This document shows, piece after piece, positions 15,483 through 24,309 of a stretch of 64,000 bases of DNA; the first letter of the stretch is position 1; each line of letters opens with the position of its first letter. The DNA lies in the NCBI GenBank assembly GCA_021648125.1, contig JAKITK010000009.1, positions 1 through 64,000 of the forward strand, written 5' to 3'. This DNA is from Lysobacterales bacterium (lineage in GTDB: Bacteria; Pseudomonadota; Gammaproteobacteria; Xanthomonadales; SZUA-36). Made by a program: the position numbers and the translations under genes. The notes under the pieces are model-generated. The model was not told the DNA's origin. It did no database searches and saw only the letters and a program-made list of their open reading frames with translations.

Positions 15483-16213
15483 AAACGGTAACCACTATAA
15501 TTCGTCGGGAACTGTTGTCTTATTTCACCACACCCATTGCATTTGTTTTTTTAGTGGTGTTTCTGGTTTTAGCTGCCGCTTTCAGTTTTTATCTGGGCGG
15601 GTTTTATGAACGCCAAATTGCAGATTTACAGCCTTTTTTCCAGTTCCACCCCTGGTTATACCTATTTCTGGTTCCCGCGTTGTCGATGCGATTATGGGCT
15701 GAAGAGCGTCATTCCGGTACCCTCGAGTTGTTATTGACCCTGCCGCTTACCCCCTGGCAAGCGGTGTTAGGTAAGTTTATTGCCGCCTGGTTGTTTCTCG
15801 GTTTGGCGTTATTATTAACCGTGCCAATCTGGTTCACAGTGAATTATTTGGGTGAAGCTGATAATGGTCGCATTATGAGCAGTTACCTAGGTAGTTGGTT
15901 ATTGGCAGGGAGCTTGCTGGCTATTGGTTCCTGCATGTCAGCTCTGAGTCGCAATCAGGTGATTGCCTTCGTGCTGACGCTAGTGGCAAGTTTTGTTTTA
16001 ATGCTTACCGGTCTACCGATGATTTTGAATATTTTTGATGGTTGGTTATCGCAATTCTGGATTGATGGTATTGCTAGGCTTAGCTTGATCAATCATTTTA
16101 ACGGCTTCCAGCGAGGGGTAATTGCCTGGTATGAGATGCTGTATTTTATTCTGATGATCCTGTTTTGGTTGTATGCCACGGTAGTGGTGTTAAATAATCG
16201 GAGATCAAACTGA
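15479..16213 (+). CDS. ABC transporter permease, GldF-like
   Basis: The 244-residue protein starts at the ATG in the ATGA overlap with the ATPase stop (15479-15482). It has six hydrophobic segments typical of ABC-2 permeases. The cytoplasmic loop after helix 2, 'SMRLWAEERHSGTLELLLTLP', matches the conserved coupling region of GldF/NatB-like permeases. It pairs with the upstream ATPase and the downstream GldG-like protein to form an inner-membrane exporter or mechanochemical complex of unknown substrate. Confidence 0.9.
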   Translation: MKTVTTIIRRELLSYFTTPIAFVFLVVFLVLAAAFSFYLGGFYERQIADLQPFFQFHPWLYLFLVPALSMRLWAEERHSGTLELLLTLPLTPWQAVLGKFIAAWLFLGLALLLTVPIWFTVNYLGEADNGRIMSSYLGSWLLAGSLLAIGSCMSALSRNQVIAFVLTLVASFVLMLTGLPMILNIFDGWLSQFWIDGIARLSLINHFNGFQRGVIAWYEMLYFILMILFWLYATVVVLNNRRSN

Positions 16214-18093
16214 TGCTAAAGCCTAAGCCACAAAATAGGCACGGTTTTATCTCCCGTCTCGGTAGTGTGGCCTTGCTGACTATTCTAGCGGTGAGTCTAG
16301 TGGCTTATAGTGTACTGGCGCCTTCGGTATTCTCTGGTTGGCAGCTGGATATGACTGAAAATCAGCAATATACCTTGAGTGAGGGCAGCCGCAAAATTCT
16401 GGCTGAACTACCTCAGGGTATTCACTTGCGGCTGTATTTTTCTGAAACTGCAAGTAAGAGCCTGCCGCAAATTCGTCAATATGCCGATGATGTTTGGAAT
16501 GTTCTCCAGGAAATGCGCCAACATTCCGGTGGTCGCTTAAAACTGGAAAAAATCGACCCTGAACCCTTTTCCGAAGCTGAAGATGACGCCACCGCACTTG
16601 GCTTGCAAGCGGTACCATTACCAACGGGGGAACAGCTTTACCTAGGCTTGGTTGCCGGTAATGAGCTGGATGGCCTGCAGGTAATGCCATTTTTACAGCC
16701 GGACAAGGCGCTGTTTCTGGAATATGACCTAGCAAAAATGATTTCAGGTCTGGCAAGTCCAGAGCCATTACGGATAGGCTGGTTAAGTCAGTTGCAAGTG
16801 GTGCCTCATGCTGACCCAATGACTGGGCAAACCAGCCCGGGCTGGGAGTTCTACCGCCAGCTCGATCAACTTTATGAGATGTTGGCGATACCGGCAAATT
16901 CGGTTGAACTGCCGGATGCGTTGGATCTGCTGATTATTGCTGCACCTCGAGGCCTTTCAGCACAGATGGCTTTTTCGGTAGAGCAGTACCTGCTCGGTGG
17001 TGGTCGTTTGTTGCTTTTTCTTGACCCGTTGGCCGAGCGCATGCCAACCAGCAGTGGGGAGTTGGACCAGGTGAGTGGGCTTGAGGTTTTGCTCGAACAT
17101 TGGGGTATCGGTTTTGATTCGCGGCAGATAGTGGCAGATCTTGAGTATGCATTGCAGGTGAATTTTGCAGAGGGTCAAAAACCTGTTCGACACCTGGCTA
17201 TATTGGGTGTGCCTGCTAGTGGTATGAATCAGGAAGATATTGTTAGTGCGGAGCTGGAGGTTATCAATCTATCATCCAGCGGTTACCTGCAAGTTCGGGA
17301 GAATGCCAAGCTTTCGCTTTCTCCGCTGCTGTTTACATCTGAAAACGCGGGTTTATTAAAACTGGAACAACTTGAAAATCTGGATGACCCCGCTGATTTA
17401 ATGCGTGATTTCTTAGCTACAGGAGACTCTTATATACTCGCTGCTAGATATCAGGGGCTAGTGTCTGCGGTATTAGCTCCTCCGGCAGCTATAGTTGCTG
17501 AGGGTGAGTCTGAGACGGAAGAAAAACCCCCGCATTTGCAGGCGGCTGTGCAACCCCTACAAATGATTGTGTTCGCAGACTCCGATTTATTGGATGACAG
17601 GTTCTGGGTTCAACATCAGGCGTTTTTTCAACAATCAGTCAGTTCAGCCTTTGCCGATAACGGCAATCTTGTGGTTAATGCAGTGGACAATCTACTTGGT
17701 TCTGAAGCGCTGATTTCAATTCGTGCACGGCAAGTTACCCAGCGGCCTTTTTCGCGGGTAGAGCAGATGCGTTTTGCCGCTGAGCAACAGCTGCACGAGC
17801 GCGAGCAAGTATTACAACAGGAATTGCAACTGATAGAAACCCGCTTGCAAAGCATGCAAAACCCGGAGGATTCAGGAGCGCTGACAAACTCAGAACAGGA
17901 AGCCGAGATTCAGCGGTTTATAGAACAACGCTTGGCAACCCGCAAGCAGTTGCGGCAGGTTCAGCAGAGCTTGAATCAGGAGATTCGCAAGCTGGGAACA
18001 CGCCTGAAAGTGATCAATATATTGTTAATCCCGGCACTGGTGGCCGGGTTGTCGCTGCTTTATTTTTGGCGACGCAGAACAAATTCACGCTAA
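16213..18093 (+). CDS. GldG-family ABC-associated periplasmic protein
   Basis: The 626-residue protein has one N-terminal membrane helix (about residues 17-38), a large extracytoplasmic part with IFT52/GldG-like features ('YTLSEGSRKILAELPQGIHLRLYFS' split by strands; 'GGRLLLFLDPLAER'), a coiled coil (about 530-590) and a C-terminal membrane helix. GldG proteins are auxiliary components of ABC-2 exporters. Its ATG shares one base with the permease stop codon, showing tight translational coupling. It is intact over the family's usual length. Confidence 0.87.
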   Translation: MLKPKPQNRHGFISRLGSVALLTILAVSLVAYSVLAPSVFSGWQLDMTENQQYTLSEGSRKILAELPQGIHLRLYFSETASKSLPQIRQYADDVWNVLQEMRQHSGGRLKLEKIDPEPFSEAEDDATALGLQAVPLPTGEQLYLGLVAGNELDGLQVMPFLQPDKALFLEYDLAKMISGLASPEPLRIGWLSQLQVVPHADPMTGQTSPGWEFYRQLDQLYEMLAIPANSVELPDALDLLIIAAPRGLSAQMAFSVEQYLLGGGRLLLFLDPLAERMPTSSGELDQVSGLEVLLEHWGIGFDSRQIVADLEYALQVNFAEGQKPVRHLAILGVPASGMNQEDIVSAELEVINLSSSGYLQVRENAKLSLSPLLFTSENAGLLKLEQLENLDDPADLMRDFLATGDSYILAARYQGLVSAVLAPPAAIVAEGESETEEKPPHLQAAVQPLQMIVFADSDLLDDRFWVQHQAFFQQSVSSAFADNGNLVVNAVDNLLGSEALISIRARQVTQRPFSRVEQMRFAAEQQLHEREQVLQQELQLIETRLQSMQNPEDSGALTNSEQEAEIQRFIEQRLATRKQLRQVQQSLNQEIRKLGTRLKVINILLIPALVAGLSLLYFWRRRTNSR

Positions 18094-19106
18094 TGTTGGT
18101 ACAGCGAAAATGGGTGGTTTGTCTATTCTTGCCGGTTTTCCTGTTGGCGTGCGAACCACAACCAGTAGCGAATTCACACGACCGGTTCAGTAAAGAACAG
18201 TTTTTCCCTGCATATGATGTCAGCAAAATAGCGCAAATTACAGTCAGCCAACACGGTGTTGATCCGTTGCTGAGCCTTTTGCTGGAAGGTGGGCGTTGGC
18301 AGTTGCTTTCCCCGACAAAATTGCCGGCGAATCCTGAGTTAATGGGGACGCTGATGGATAGCCTAAAAAACGCCAAAATATTAGAACAAAAAACCACGGA
18401 AAAAAATTGGTATAAACATCTGGGTGTTGATGATATTGGTACACCACAGGCTCGGGGAACATTGCTGGTGCTGGACACAGGTGAGGATATCATAGAGTTG
18501 CTAATCGGTGACAAGAGCAAAAATCAACAGGGACAATATTGGCGTGCTGCCAACAGACCGGCTCAAGCGGTCATGCGGGTGGACCAAGTGCTTGATTTGC
18601 CCCGTGATGCTCTTGGCTGGATGGATCGGGAAATCATTGATTTGCCGGCTAACGGCGTTGCATCTATCACTATTAACTCAAATGATGGTAGTCGTTATTT
18701 TCTTCAGCGCAACAGCCACGAAGAGGAGTTGTCTCTGGGGACTGGCGAAAGTAATGATCAAAGTGATGTGACACAATTACCCCATTCAGTGAATCAACTG
18801 GTGTTCGGGTTGACCCAATTGAACTTTGATGCAGTAGAATCGGCTGCTGATACCACCCTTGGGCCAGCTGCATATACTCTGGTCTTCGGCTTATTCGATG
18901 GCACCGCGATTAAGCTTTCACTTTTCCCGGATGAAAACGGTAGTTGGGCTAGCTTAATGGCGATAAACGATCCACAAGGTTTGAATGCGGCGTTGGTGAA
19001 AACAATGAATCAACATTTATCCATTCGCCACTATCACCTGAGTACACAGAGAACGGCGTTATATGTGCAGGCGATAAAATCTCTCGCAGGAGAGCATAAT
19101 GAATAG
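18093..19106 (+). CDS. DUF4340-family lipoprotein of the Gld-type operon
   Basis: I place the start at the ATG in TAATG (18093), overlapping the gldG-like stop, which gives 337 residues. A lipoprotein signal with lipobox LLAC (Cys20) follows. The body has the DUF4340 pattern with repeated strands 'ITVSQHGVDPLLSLLLEGGRWQL' and 'ITINSNDGSRYFLQR'. DUF4340 proteins accompany GldG-like ABC systems almost everywhere; their function is not known. It probably sits at the outer face of the inner membrane or under the outer membrane as part of the complex. Confidence 0.85.
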   Translation: MLVQRKWVVCLFLPVFLLACEPQPVANSHDRFSKEQFFPAYDVSKIAQITVSQHGVDPLLSLLLEGGRWQLLSPTKLPANPELMGTLMDSLKNAKILEQKTTEKNWYKHLGVDDIGTPQARGTLLVLDTGEDIIELLIGDKSKNQQGQYWRAANRPAQAVMRVDQVLDLPRDALGWMDREIIDLPANGVASITINSNDGSRYFLQRNSHEEELSLGTGESNDQSDVTQLPHSVNQLVFGLTQLNFDAVESAADTTLGPAAYTLVFGLFDGTAIKLSLFPDENGSWASLMAINDPQGLNAALVKTMNQHLSIRHYHLSTQRTALYVQAIKSLAGEHNE

Positions 19107-19491
19107 TGTTTCAACTCACGCAAAACCCTGGATCATCATTGCAGCACTGCTGGGAGCAACTGCGGTTTTAGCCGGCGCACTCGGCGCGCATGGATTAAAA
19201 GCCATTTTAACTCCGGCACAATTAGTAACCTGGAAAATGGCCAGTTTCTATCAGCTTGTGCATGCTGTGTTGCTGATGGCTTTGGCGGTTTCTGTGTTGA
19301 TCGAATTACGAAGTTTCCGCTTGGTGAGTAAAGTTTTGCTATTTGGTGTTCTATTTTTCAGCGGCAGCCTTTATCTGTTCTTGCTGACCGGAATAAAGTT
19401 CTTAACTATTTTAACTCCGATAGGTGGCGTACTTCTGGTAGGTGCTTGGTTGCTGCTGGTGTTTGCAGCATGGCGTAACAAAAATATATAG
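19099..19491 (+). CDS. DUF423 (YgdD-type) small membrane protein
   Basis: The 130-residue protein has four hydrophobic helices, with the DUF423 hallmark 'LGAHGLK' near residue 28 and 'KMASFYQLVHAVLLMAL'. Its function is unknown in all bacteria. The start ATG at 19099 overlaps the last codons of the DUF4340 gene by 8 nt, so it is co-translated with the Gld-type operon. The next about 200 bases are AT-rich and contain no gene. Confidence 0.9.
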   Translation: MNSVSTHAKPWIIIAALLGATAVLAGALGAHGLKAILTPAQLVTWKMASFYQLVHAVLLMALAVSVLIELRSFRLVSKVLLFGVLFFSGSLYLFLLTGIKFLTILTPIGGVLLVGAWLLLVFAAWRNKNI

Positions 19492-19697
19492 TTCTAACCA
19501 GCCTGAATAAAAAGAAGATATGTGCTTGTGATTTGCAACTTGTGGTATTCTGTGTAGTTCAACAGTTTTTCAATCCACACATAATAAGTATCAGTCTTAC
19601 TGTGGATATAGTGAATAGTTACCCCTTAAATCTATTCAGGTTGTTATAAAACCGATCTAATTTAAAGGCGGGCTAATTTTAAAGACGGGAGTTTTCA

Positions 19698-22562
19698 ATG
19701 AAGACATATAGAAAAAATATTCTGGTGTGCAGCATTGCTTTGCTGTTTGGTGGCTTGTTAGCAACCCATTCAATCGCCAACACCTTAACCTTACCGGGTC
19801 TTACTGCACCGGCAACCATGTATGAAAATGCTGATGGTATTCCGACAGTTGTTGGAGCGAATGAACTGGATGTTGCCTTTGTTCAGGGTTATCACGCAGC
19901 GTCAGCGCGGTTTTTCCAGATGGACTTTAACCGTCGTGCAGCAGGTGGAACACTTGCCGAAATCATGGGTGGAGCTGCACTGGCCAGTGATATCCAACTG
20001 CGTACCCTGGGGTTGGGGCGTGCGGCAGTAGCCACTTTTAAACAACAAAATGCCCAGGTTAAAGGTGTTCTACAGGCCTATGCCAATGGTGTGAATGCCT
20101 GGCTGGAAAACAATAACCTACCACCTGAATACAGCGTGTTGGAAATTGATAAGGCCCAGCGTTGGACGCCGGTTGATTCGATACTAATAACCAAAGTATT
20201 GGCATTTCAACTCGGATTTAGGCTCGATACTGATGAAACTATCCTTCTGGGAGCTTACCAGCAGGCGGGTGAAATTGGTGGTTTCAATGGTCTGGCACTG
20301 TATGCAGAAGATCTGATGCGTAAGGATAACCCGGATAAAACAACAACTATCGATGGCTTTCTTGGCTCTATCGGTGGCGTAGGTGGAGCGACCGCAGCAG
20401 CTGGCAATAAAAATATTTCCAAGAAAGTTGCCCGGAAACAGCGGAAATTTGCATTAAAAACCATTTTTTCTAATAACTTCAGGTTAAGTCAGCAGGTTAT
20501 TGATTTGGCGGCAGACCTTAAAGCCAAGACTATCGGTGTCCCGCTACTGGACACCGACATGCGTGATGTAAAAGGTGAGAATGGCACAAACTGGTGGGTG
20601 ATCAGTGGTGACAAGACCGCCAGTGGCCATGCTATGTTGATGAACGACCCGCATCTTTCATTGGGTGCGCCCTCTATTTTTTATGAGGTAAGTCTAGTTT
20701 ACAAAGATACCGACTGGTCAGCTAGTGGTGTTGCTTTTGCTGGGATACCAGGAGTAGTTCAGGGTTGTAACTCCTACCTTTGTTGGGGATCCTCGGTTAA
20801 CCCCTTGGATCAAACCGATACTTTTTTCGAAGAGTTTCAGCTGAATAAGTTTGGGCTACCCACTCATACCATGTATAAGGGTGAGGCAGAGCCATTAAAA
20901 GTTATCTTCCAGAGTTATTATGTGAATCAGGTGGGTGATGGTGAAATGAGCAATACCGAGCGCGCTGAGGTGGGTTATGACGCCGGCGGAATCACCTTTG
21001 TTGTACCGCGGCGTAATAATGGTCCAATTGTAAACACCGACGGTAGCGGCGGACTTTCGGTTCAGTACGCGGGCTGGGGTGCAACTTTTGAACTGCAGGC
21101 ATTCCTAGAAATGAACCATGCCCGTTCGATGGATGATTTCAAAGCCGCATTGCAGCACTTTGATATCGGTTCGCAAAACTTTGGTTATGCAGATATTGAC
21201 GGCAACATAGCCTACTTTTCCGGTGCGGAAATGCCCATTCGCTCTGATCTGCAAAAAGGTATTGTAGATGGTGCGCCACCCTGGATAATTCGTGATGGTA
21301 CGGGTGCTGCTGATAATGAATGGATGCCGGTAACCAACCCGCAACCACATCAAGCACTGCCGTTTGAAATTTTGCCGTTTGCAGAAATGCCGCAGGTAAT
21401 CAATCCGCCCTCAGGCTATATTGCTAACGCCAACAACGACCCAATTGGCGTAACCATTGACAATAACCCGCTGAACCAGCTACGCCCGGGCGGTGGCATT
21501 TATTATCTGAACGATAAATACTCTGATTTCCGTTTGGGGCGTATTGACCGCGAATTGCGTGCATTATTGGATAATACAATTCCAATTGATGGCGCGAATA
21601 TGGTGGAATTGCAATCCAATCATCAGTTGCTGGATGCGGAAATTGTTATTGGCTTAATTGAGCCTTATCTATTGGCTGCTGGTTTACCAGCGCAACACCC
21701 ACTGGGTGAAGCCATCAATCGCCTGCTCGCTTGGGACTACAGCAGCCCAACGGGTATCCAGGAAGGTTATGATCCAGGGGATGATCCTAATAATCTTCCG
21801 CTACCGACTCAGCAGGAAATTGACAATAGTGTAGCAGCCACAATCTATGCCATGTTCCGTAGCCAGTTTCTGAAAAACAGTATTGACGGCACGCTGGACT
21901 TTATTGGTCTAGGTGATTTTAAACCCAGCAGTGGCCAGCAGTGGAATAATCTGATTCATTTATTGAAAGTATTCCCAGAGCAAGGTGGCGTTGGTATCAG
22001 TGGTATTCCGTTTATCAATGCCCCGGATGCTAATTCCCCAGCAGAAGCCCTGACCATGATTTTACTTAAAAGTCTGCAGGACTCTTTGGACCGTTTAGCA
22101 TCAGATGAATTTGCCCCGGCCTTTGCTAATTCAACTAATCAGGATGATTATCGCTGGGGCAAGTTGCACCGCATCGTGTTCCGGCACGCCTTTGGTTCTG
22201 ATCCATTCAACATACCCAATGGTGGTGGTTTTTCACAGCTTGGACCTGATTTGCCCGGAGTGGCAAGATCCGGTGGTTACGGTGCAGTTGATGCATCACA
22301 CCATTCTCCACGAGCTGAAAACTTGAATGATTTTATGTTTTTCAATGGGCCAGCACGGCGTTTCTGGGGCATCATGGACCCGATGGGTATTGATGGGCAT
22401 GAAATACTACCGGGTGGAAACAATGGTATCTTCCTGCATCCTTGGTATTCCAATCAACTGGGTCGCTGGTTAACCAACCAGTACCACCAACTGCCTTTAG
22501 GCGAAGATGATGGTGTTAATAATGCGGTGATAGTGACTGATTTCCAACCACCTTCACCATAA
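19698..22562 (+). CDS. Penicillin-acylase-family Ntn hydrolase with Thr at the nucleophile position
   Basis: The 954-residue secreted protein has a signal peptide (cleavage after about residue 27, SIAN), an alpha-chain region, a spacer and a beta chain. The processing and nucleophile motif is G-T297-N-W-W where most penicillin acylases have G-S-N. The following 'SGDKTASGHAMLMNDPHL' is the conserved beta-chain start. The family hydrolyses amides such as N-acyl homoserine lactones, penicillins and acyl peptides, in the periplasm after self-cleavage. No pvdQ-type siderophore neighbours exist, so the substrate is open. The next ORF starts 13 nt after its stop. Confidence 0.88.
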   Translation: MKTYRKNILVCSIALLFGGLLATHSIANTLTLPGLTAPATMYENADGIPTVVGANELDVAFVQGYHAASARFFQMDFNRRAAGGTLAEIMGGAALASDIQLRTLGLGRAAVATFKQQNAQVKGVLQAYANGVNAWLENNNLPPEYSVLEIDKAQRWTPVDSILITKVLAFQLGFRLDTDETILLGAYQQAGEIGGFNGLALYAEDLMRKDNPDKTTTIDGFLGSIGGVGGATAAAGNKNISKKVARKQRKFALKTIFSNNFRLSQQVIDLAADLKAKTIGVPLLDTDMRDVKGENGTNWWVISGDKTASGHAMLMNDPHLSLGAPSIFYEVSLVYKDTDWSASGVAFAGIPGVVQGCNSYLCWGSSVNPLDQTDTFFEEFQLNKFGLPTHTMYKGEAEPLKVIFQSYYVNQVGDGEMSNTERAEVGYDAGGITFVVPRRNNGPIVNTDGSGGLSVQYAGWGATFELQAFLEMNHARSMDDFKAALQHFDIGSQNFGYADIDGNIAYFSGAEMPIRSDLQKGIVDGAPPWIIRDGTGAADNEWMPVTNPQPHQALPFEILPFAEMPQVINPPSGYIANANNDPIGVTIDNNPLNQLRPGGGIYYLNDKYSDFRLGRIDRELRALLDNTIPIDGANMVELQSNHQLLDAEIVIGLIEPYLLAAGLPAQHPLGEAINRLLAWDYSSPTGIQEGYDPGDDPNNLPLPTQQEIDNSVAATIYAMFRSQFLKNSIDGTLDFIGLGDFKPSSGQQWNNLIHLLKVFPEQGGVGISGIPFINAPDANSPAEALTMILLKSLQDSLDRLASDEFAPAFANSTNQDDYRWGKLHRIVFRHAFGSDPFNIPNGGGFSQLGPDLPGVARSGGYGAVDASHHSPRAENLNDFMFFNGPARRFWGIMDPMGIDGHEILPGGNNGIFLHPWYSNQLGRWLTNQYHQLPLGEDDGVNNAVIVTDFQPPSP

Positions 22563-22575
22563 GTCAACGCATAGT

Positions 22576-22839
22576 TTGAGTAAAATCAACTACGATAGAA
22601 AGTTAGCGGCCCGGCATCTAATTGCTAAGGATCAGCAGCTGGGCCGCTTTATTTCCGGACTTAAACAAAGCCCGCCACTACCAAAGCGGGAGACTGATTT
22701 ATTCCTCTCACTATCTCGCTCCATTGTTTACCAGCAGCTTTCAGGCAAAGCAGCCGCAACTACCTTTTCTCGGTTTTCCGGCTTGTTTCCCGGACAGTTA
22801 GTTGCCCTCGGCAGCTATCACGCGCAATTGCACAGTTGA
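22576..22839 (+). pseudogene. Truncated AlkA-type DNA glycosylase
   Basis: The 87 residues match the N-terminal part of 3-methyladenine DNA glycosylase II-type proteins: 'LFLSLSRSIVYQQLSGKAAATTFSRF' split at the usual helix break. After 'FPGQLVALGSY' the frame changes to unrelated residues and stops at 22837-22839. The family's helix-hairpin-helix and catalytic Asp, normally about 100 residues further on, are missing, and the next gene begins on the other strand within 21 bp. The start is TTG. This is a remnant, not a working repair enzyme. Confidence 0.8.
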
Positions 22840-22859
22840 AAAGTTGTGTGTGGTTGGGG

Positions 22860-23771
22860 TTAATTCTCGCGCCAGCACCAGTGCCAGGGTTCCCAAATAA
22901 TGTCATAGGGATTATCTTGCGGATAGGATAGATAAAAACCAAAGTCTTCCGCATTAAAATTTAGCCATTTAAAAGCTTTGCAATCAGCAAATTCATTTTC
23001 TAATGGCGTACAAATGCCATCGGTAATATCGATAGCTCGACCCGTGTGGTGCTCGCTGAAACCGGGGGCCGCTGAAACCTTCAAAACATTTTCTATGTTT
23101 TGGCCAGCAGCAAGTTTGCGTTTAATCAGACGGTTTTGATAGTCGATGCTTCGGAAGGCGGAGACTGGTATCAGGCTGACATTATCATTGACTGCACTAT
23201 GTTGCATAAGCGTCCATGCGGCGGCCGCACGGGGTAACATCTGTTGAGGCCTTTGCCAGCAGTCCAGTCCGATTTCAGTCAGCTCATTGGCATCTTCATA
23301 CAGACGCAGCCCCCGGCTAATACCATAGTTTAGGGGGATGTCCAAAGTTTTGTGCAGGCGGTGAATTCGCTGCTGGGAACCCGGCATCCAGCTTGTCAGG
23401 CTGAGGGCAGGGCTTAGGTTTGTAGCGCATGCATGGATACTGGCAAGAAAATGGCGAGCGGTAGAATGGTCTATCAGTTCTGAAGGTAGGCGTATCTCTG
23501 CTACACCATAATCTAGCATCAGACTTACCAGGCAGCGAAATAATCGAGTACCTATGCCGCAGCGCCGATGCTCGGGTTCAACATAGAGTTCGACCAGTTT
23601 GTTGCTGCGGTCATTCAGACTACTCCAGCCGATAATAGCCTCGTTACAAGAGGCTATCAGAACTGGAATGTGCCGCTGGGTTGTTAGTTGCCGCGACAAA
23701 CTAGCGGGTAGCTCGCCGGCCCAGTCCTCAAGGTGCCAAAGGGGTTGGACTTCTACTTTAGCCACATCCAT
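22860..23771 (-). CDS. GNAT acetyltransferase fused to VanY-type D-Ala-D-Ala carboxypeptidase
   Basis: The 303-residue protein has two domains. Residues 1-130 are a GNAT fold ('ELYVEPEHRRCGIGTRLF', the acetyl-CoA loop at 69-78). Residues about 150-303 are an M15/VanY peptidase with SEHHTGRAID (zinc ligands His241 and Asp248), Glu294 and His297 in EPWHW. VanY enzymes trim D-Ala from peptidoglycan precursors and normally have a signal or membrane anchor; none is seen here, so the enzyme would act in the cytoplasm on precursors. Both active sites look complete. The linkage is unusual and makes this a candidate murein-recycling or immunity protein. Confidence 0.85.
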   Translation of the reverse strand: MDVAKVEVQPLWHLEDWAGELPASLSRQLTTQRHIPVLIASCNEAIIGWSSLNDRSNKLVELYVEPEHRRCGIGTRLFRCLVSLMLDYGVAEIRLPSELIDHSTARHFLASIHACATNLSPALSLTSWMPGSQQRIHRLHKTLDIPLNYGISRGLRLYEDANELTEIGLDCWQRPQQMLPRAAAAWTLMQHSAVNDNVSLIPVSAFRSIDYQNRLIKRKLAAGQNIENVLKVSAAPGFSEHHTGRAIDITDGICTPLENEFADCKAFKWLNFNAEDFGFYLSYPQDNPYDIIWEPWHWCWREN

Positions 23772-24309
23772 TGAGCTGGTTTCCTAAATGATCAGTCGCT
23801 AGATTTTACCTGAATCCGGTATTGTATGTCTTCTCGTAACCGCGCAACGCATGCAAAGGAAACCGTATTGCTGATTTGCATGCGTTACGGGAAATTTTAT
23901 TTCTCTGATTTTTCGCGCCTAACCGTAGCACGGGAAAGAACAACAGGTGATGATGGCTGGGAACTAGGAACCGCAATTGCAGCGGCTACGATGGCCCGTC
24001 ATGGTGGTAAAGTGTAAGTGCAAAGGTAAACCCCACTCTGAAATCTATGTTACCCCAAACAGAGTGTGTATGCCCCAATCCCCAGATAGAGGCGCGATAT
24101 CATGTGCAGCATATGTGTTTCTATCTGGGGATTGGGGGTCTGGGATCAGGTTGACGCACAGGGGGGCTTTACAATTATGATCCGGGGCGTAAGAACTGTA
24201 CCCCATCAACAGGATACACCACTTTTCAATTTAACTCATACGCCCAGAAACCCTATCATAAGTTCTAGGGATTGGGGTAATATAGGGGGCTAACTAAAGG
24301 TCAAATACT
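23772..24309. other. Intergenic stretch with hairpin repeat; no convincing gene
   Basis: The only longer ORF (23826-24017, 63 residues, plus strand) has no recognisable domain, no good ribosome site and a composition like the surrounding non-coding DNA, so I do not call it. The notable structure is the perfect hairpin at 24073-24137. G/C runs (ACCCC, GGGGGG) flank it on both sides. A ribosome site-like AAAGG precedes the gene starting at 24310. Confidence 0.5.
24073..24137. repeat. Short copy of a palindromic repeat with 18-bp perfect arms
   Basis: Bases 24073-24090 (starting CCCCAATCCCCAG) are the exact complement of 24120-24137 (ending CTGGGGATTGGGG), with a 29-nt loop. The same arms and loop words (GGCGCG, ATGTGCAGCAT, GTGTTTCTAT) occur at 51013-51168 in a longer version. 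This 65-nt copy therefore appears to be an internal-deletion form of that element. No target duplication is visible around this copy. Confidence 0.85.

Noticed and set aside
23826-24017. 63-residue ORF upstream of the hairpin repeat
   Set aside because: No ribosome site, no family resemblance and no operon context.
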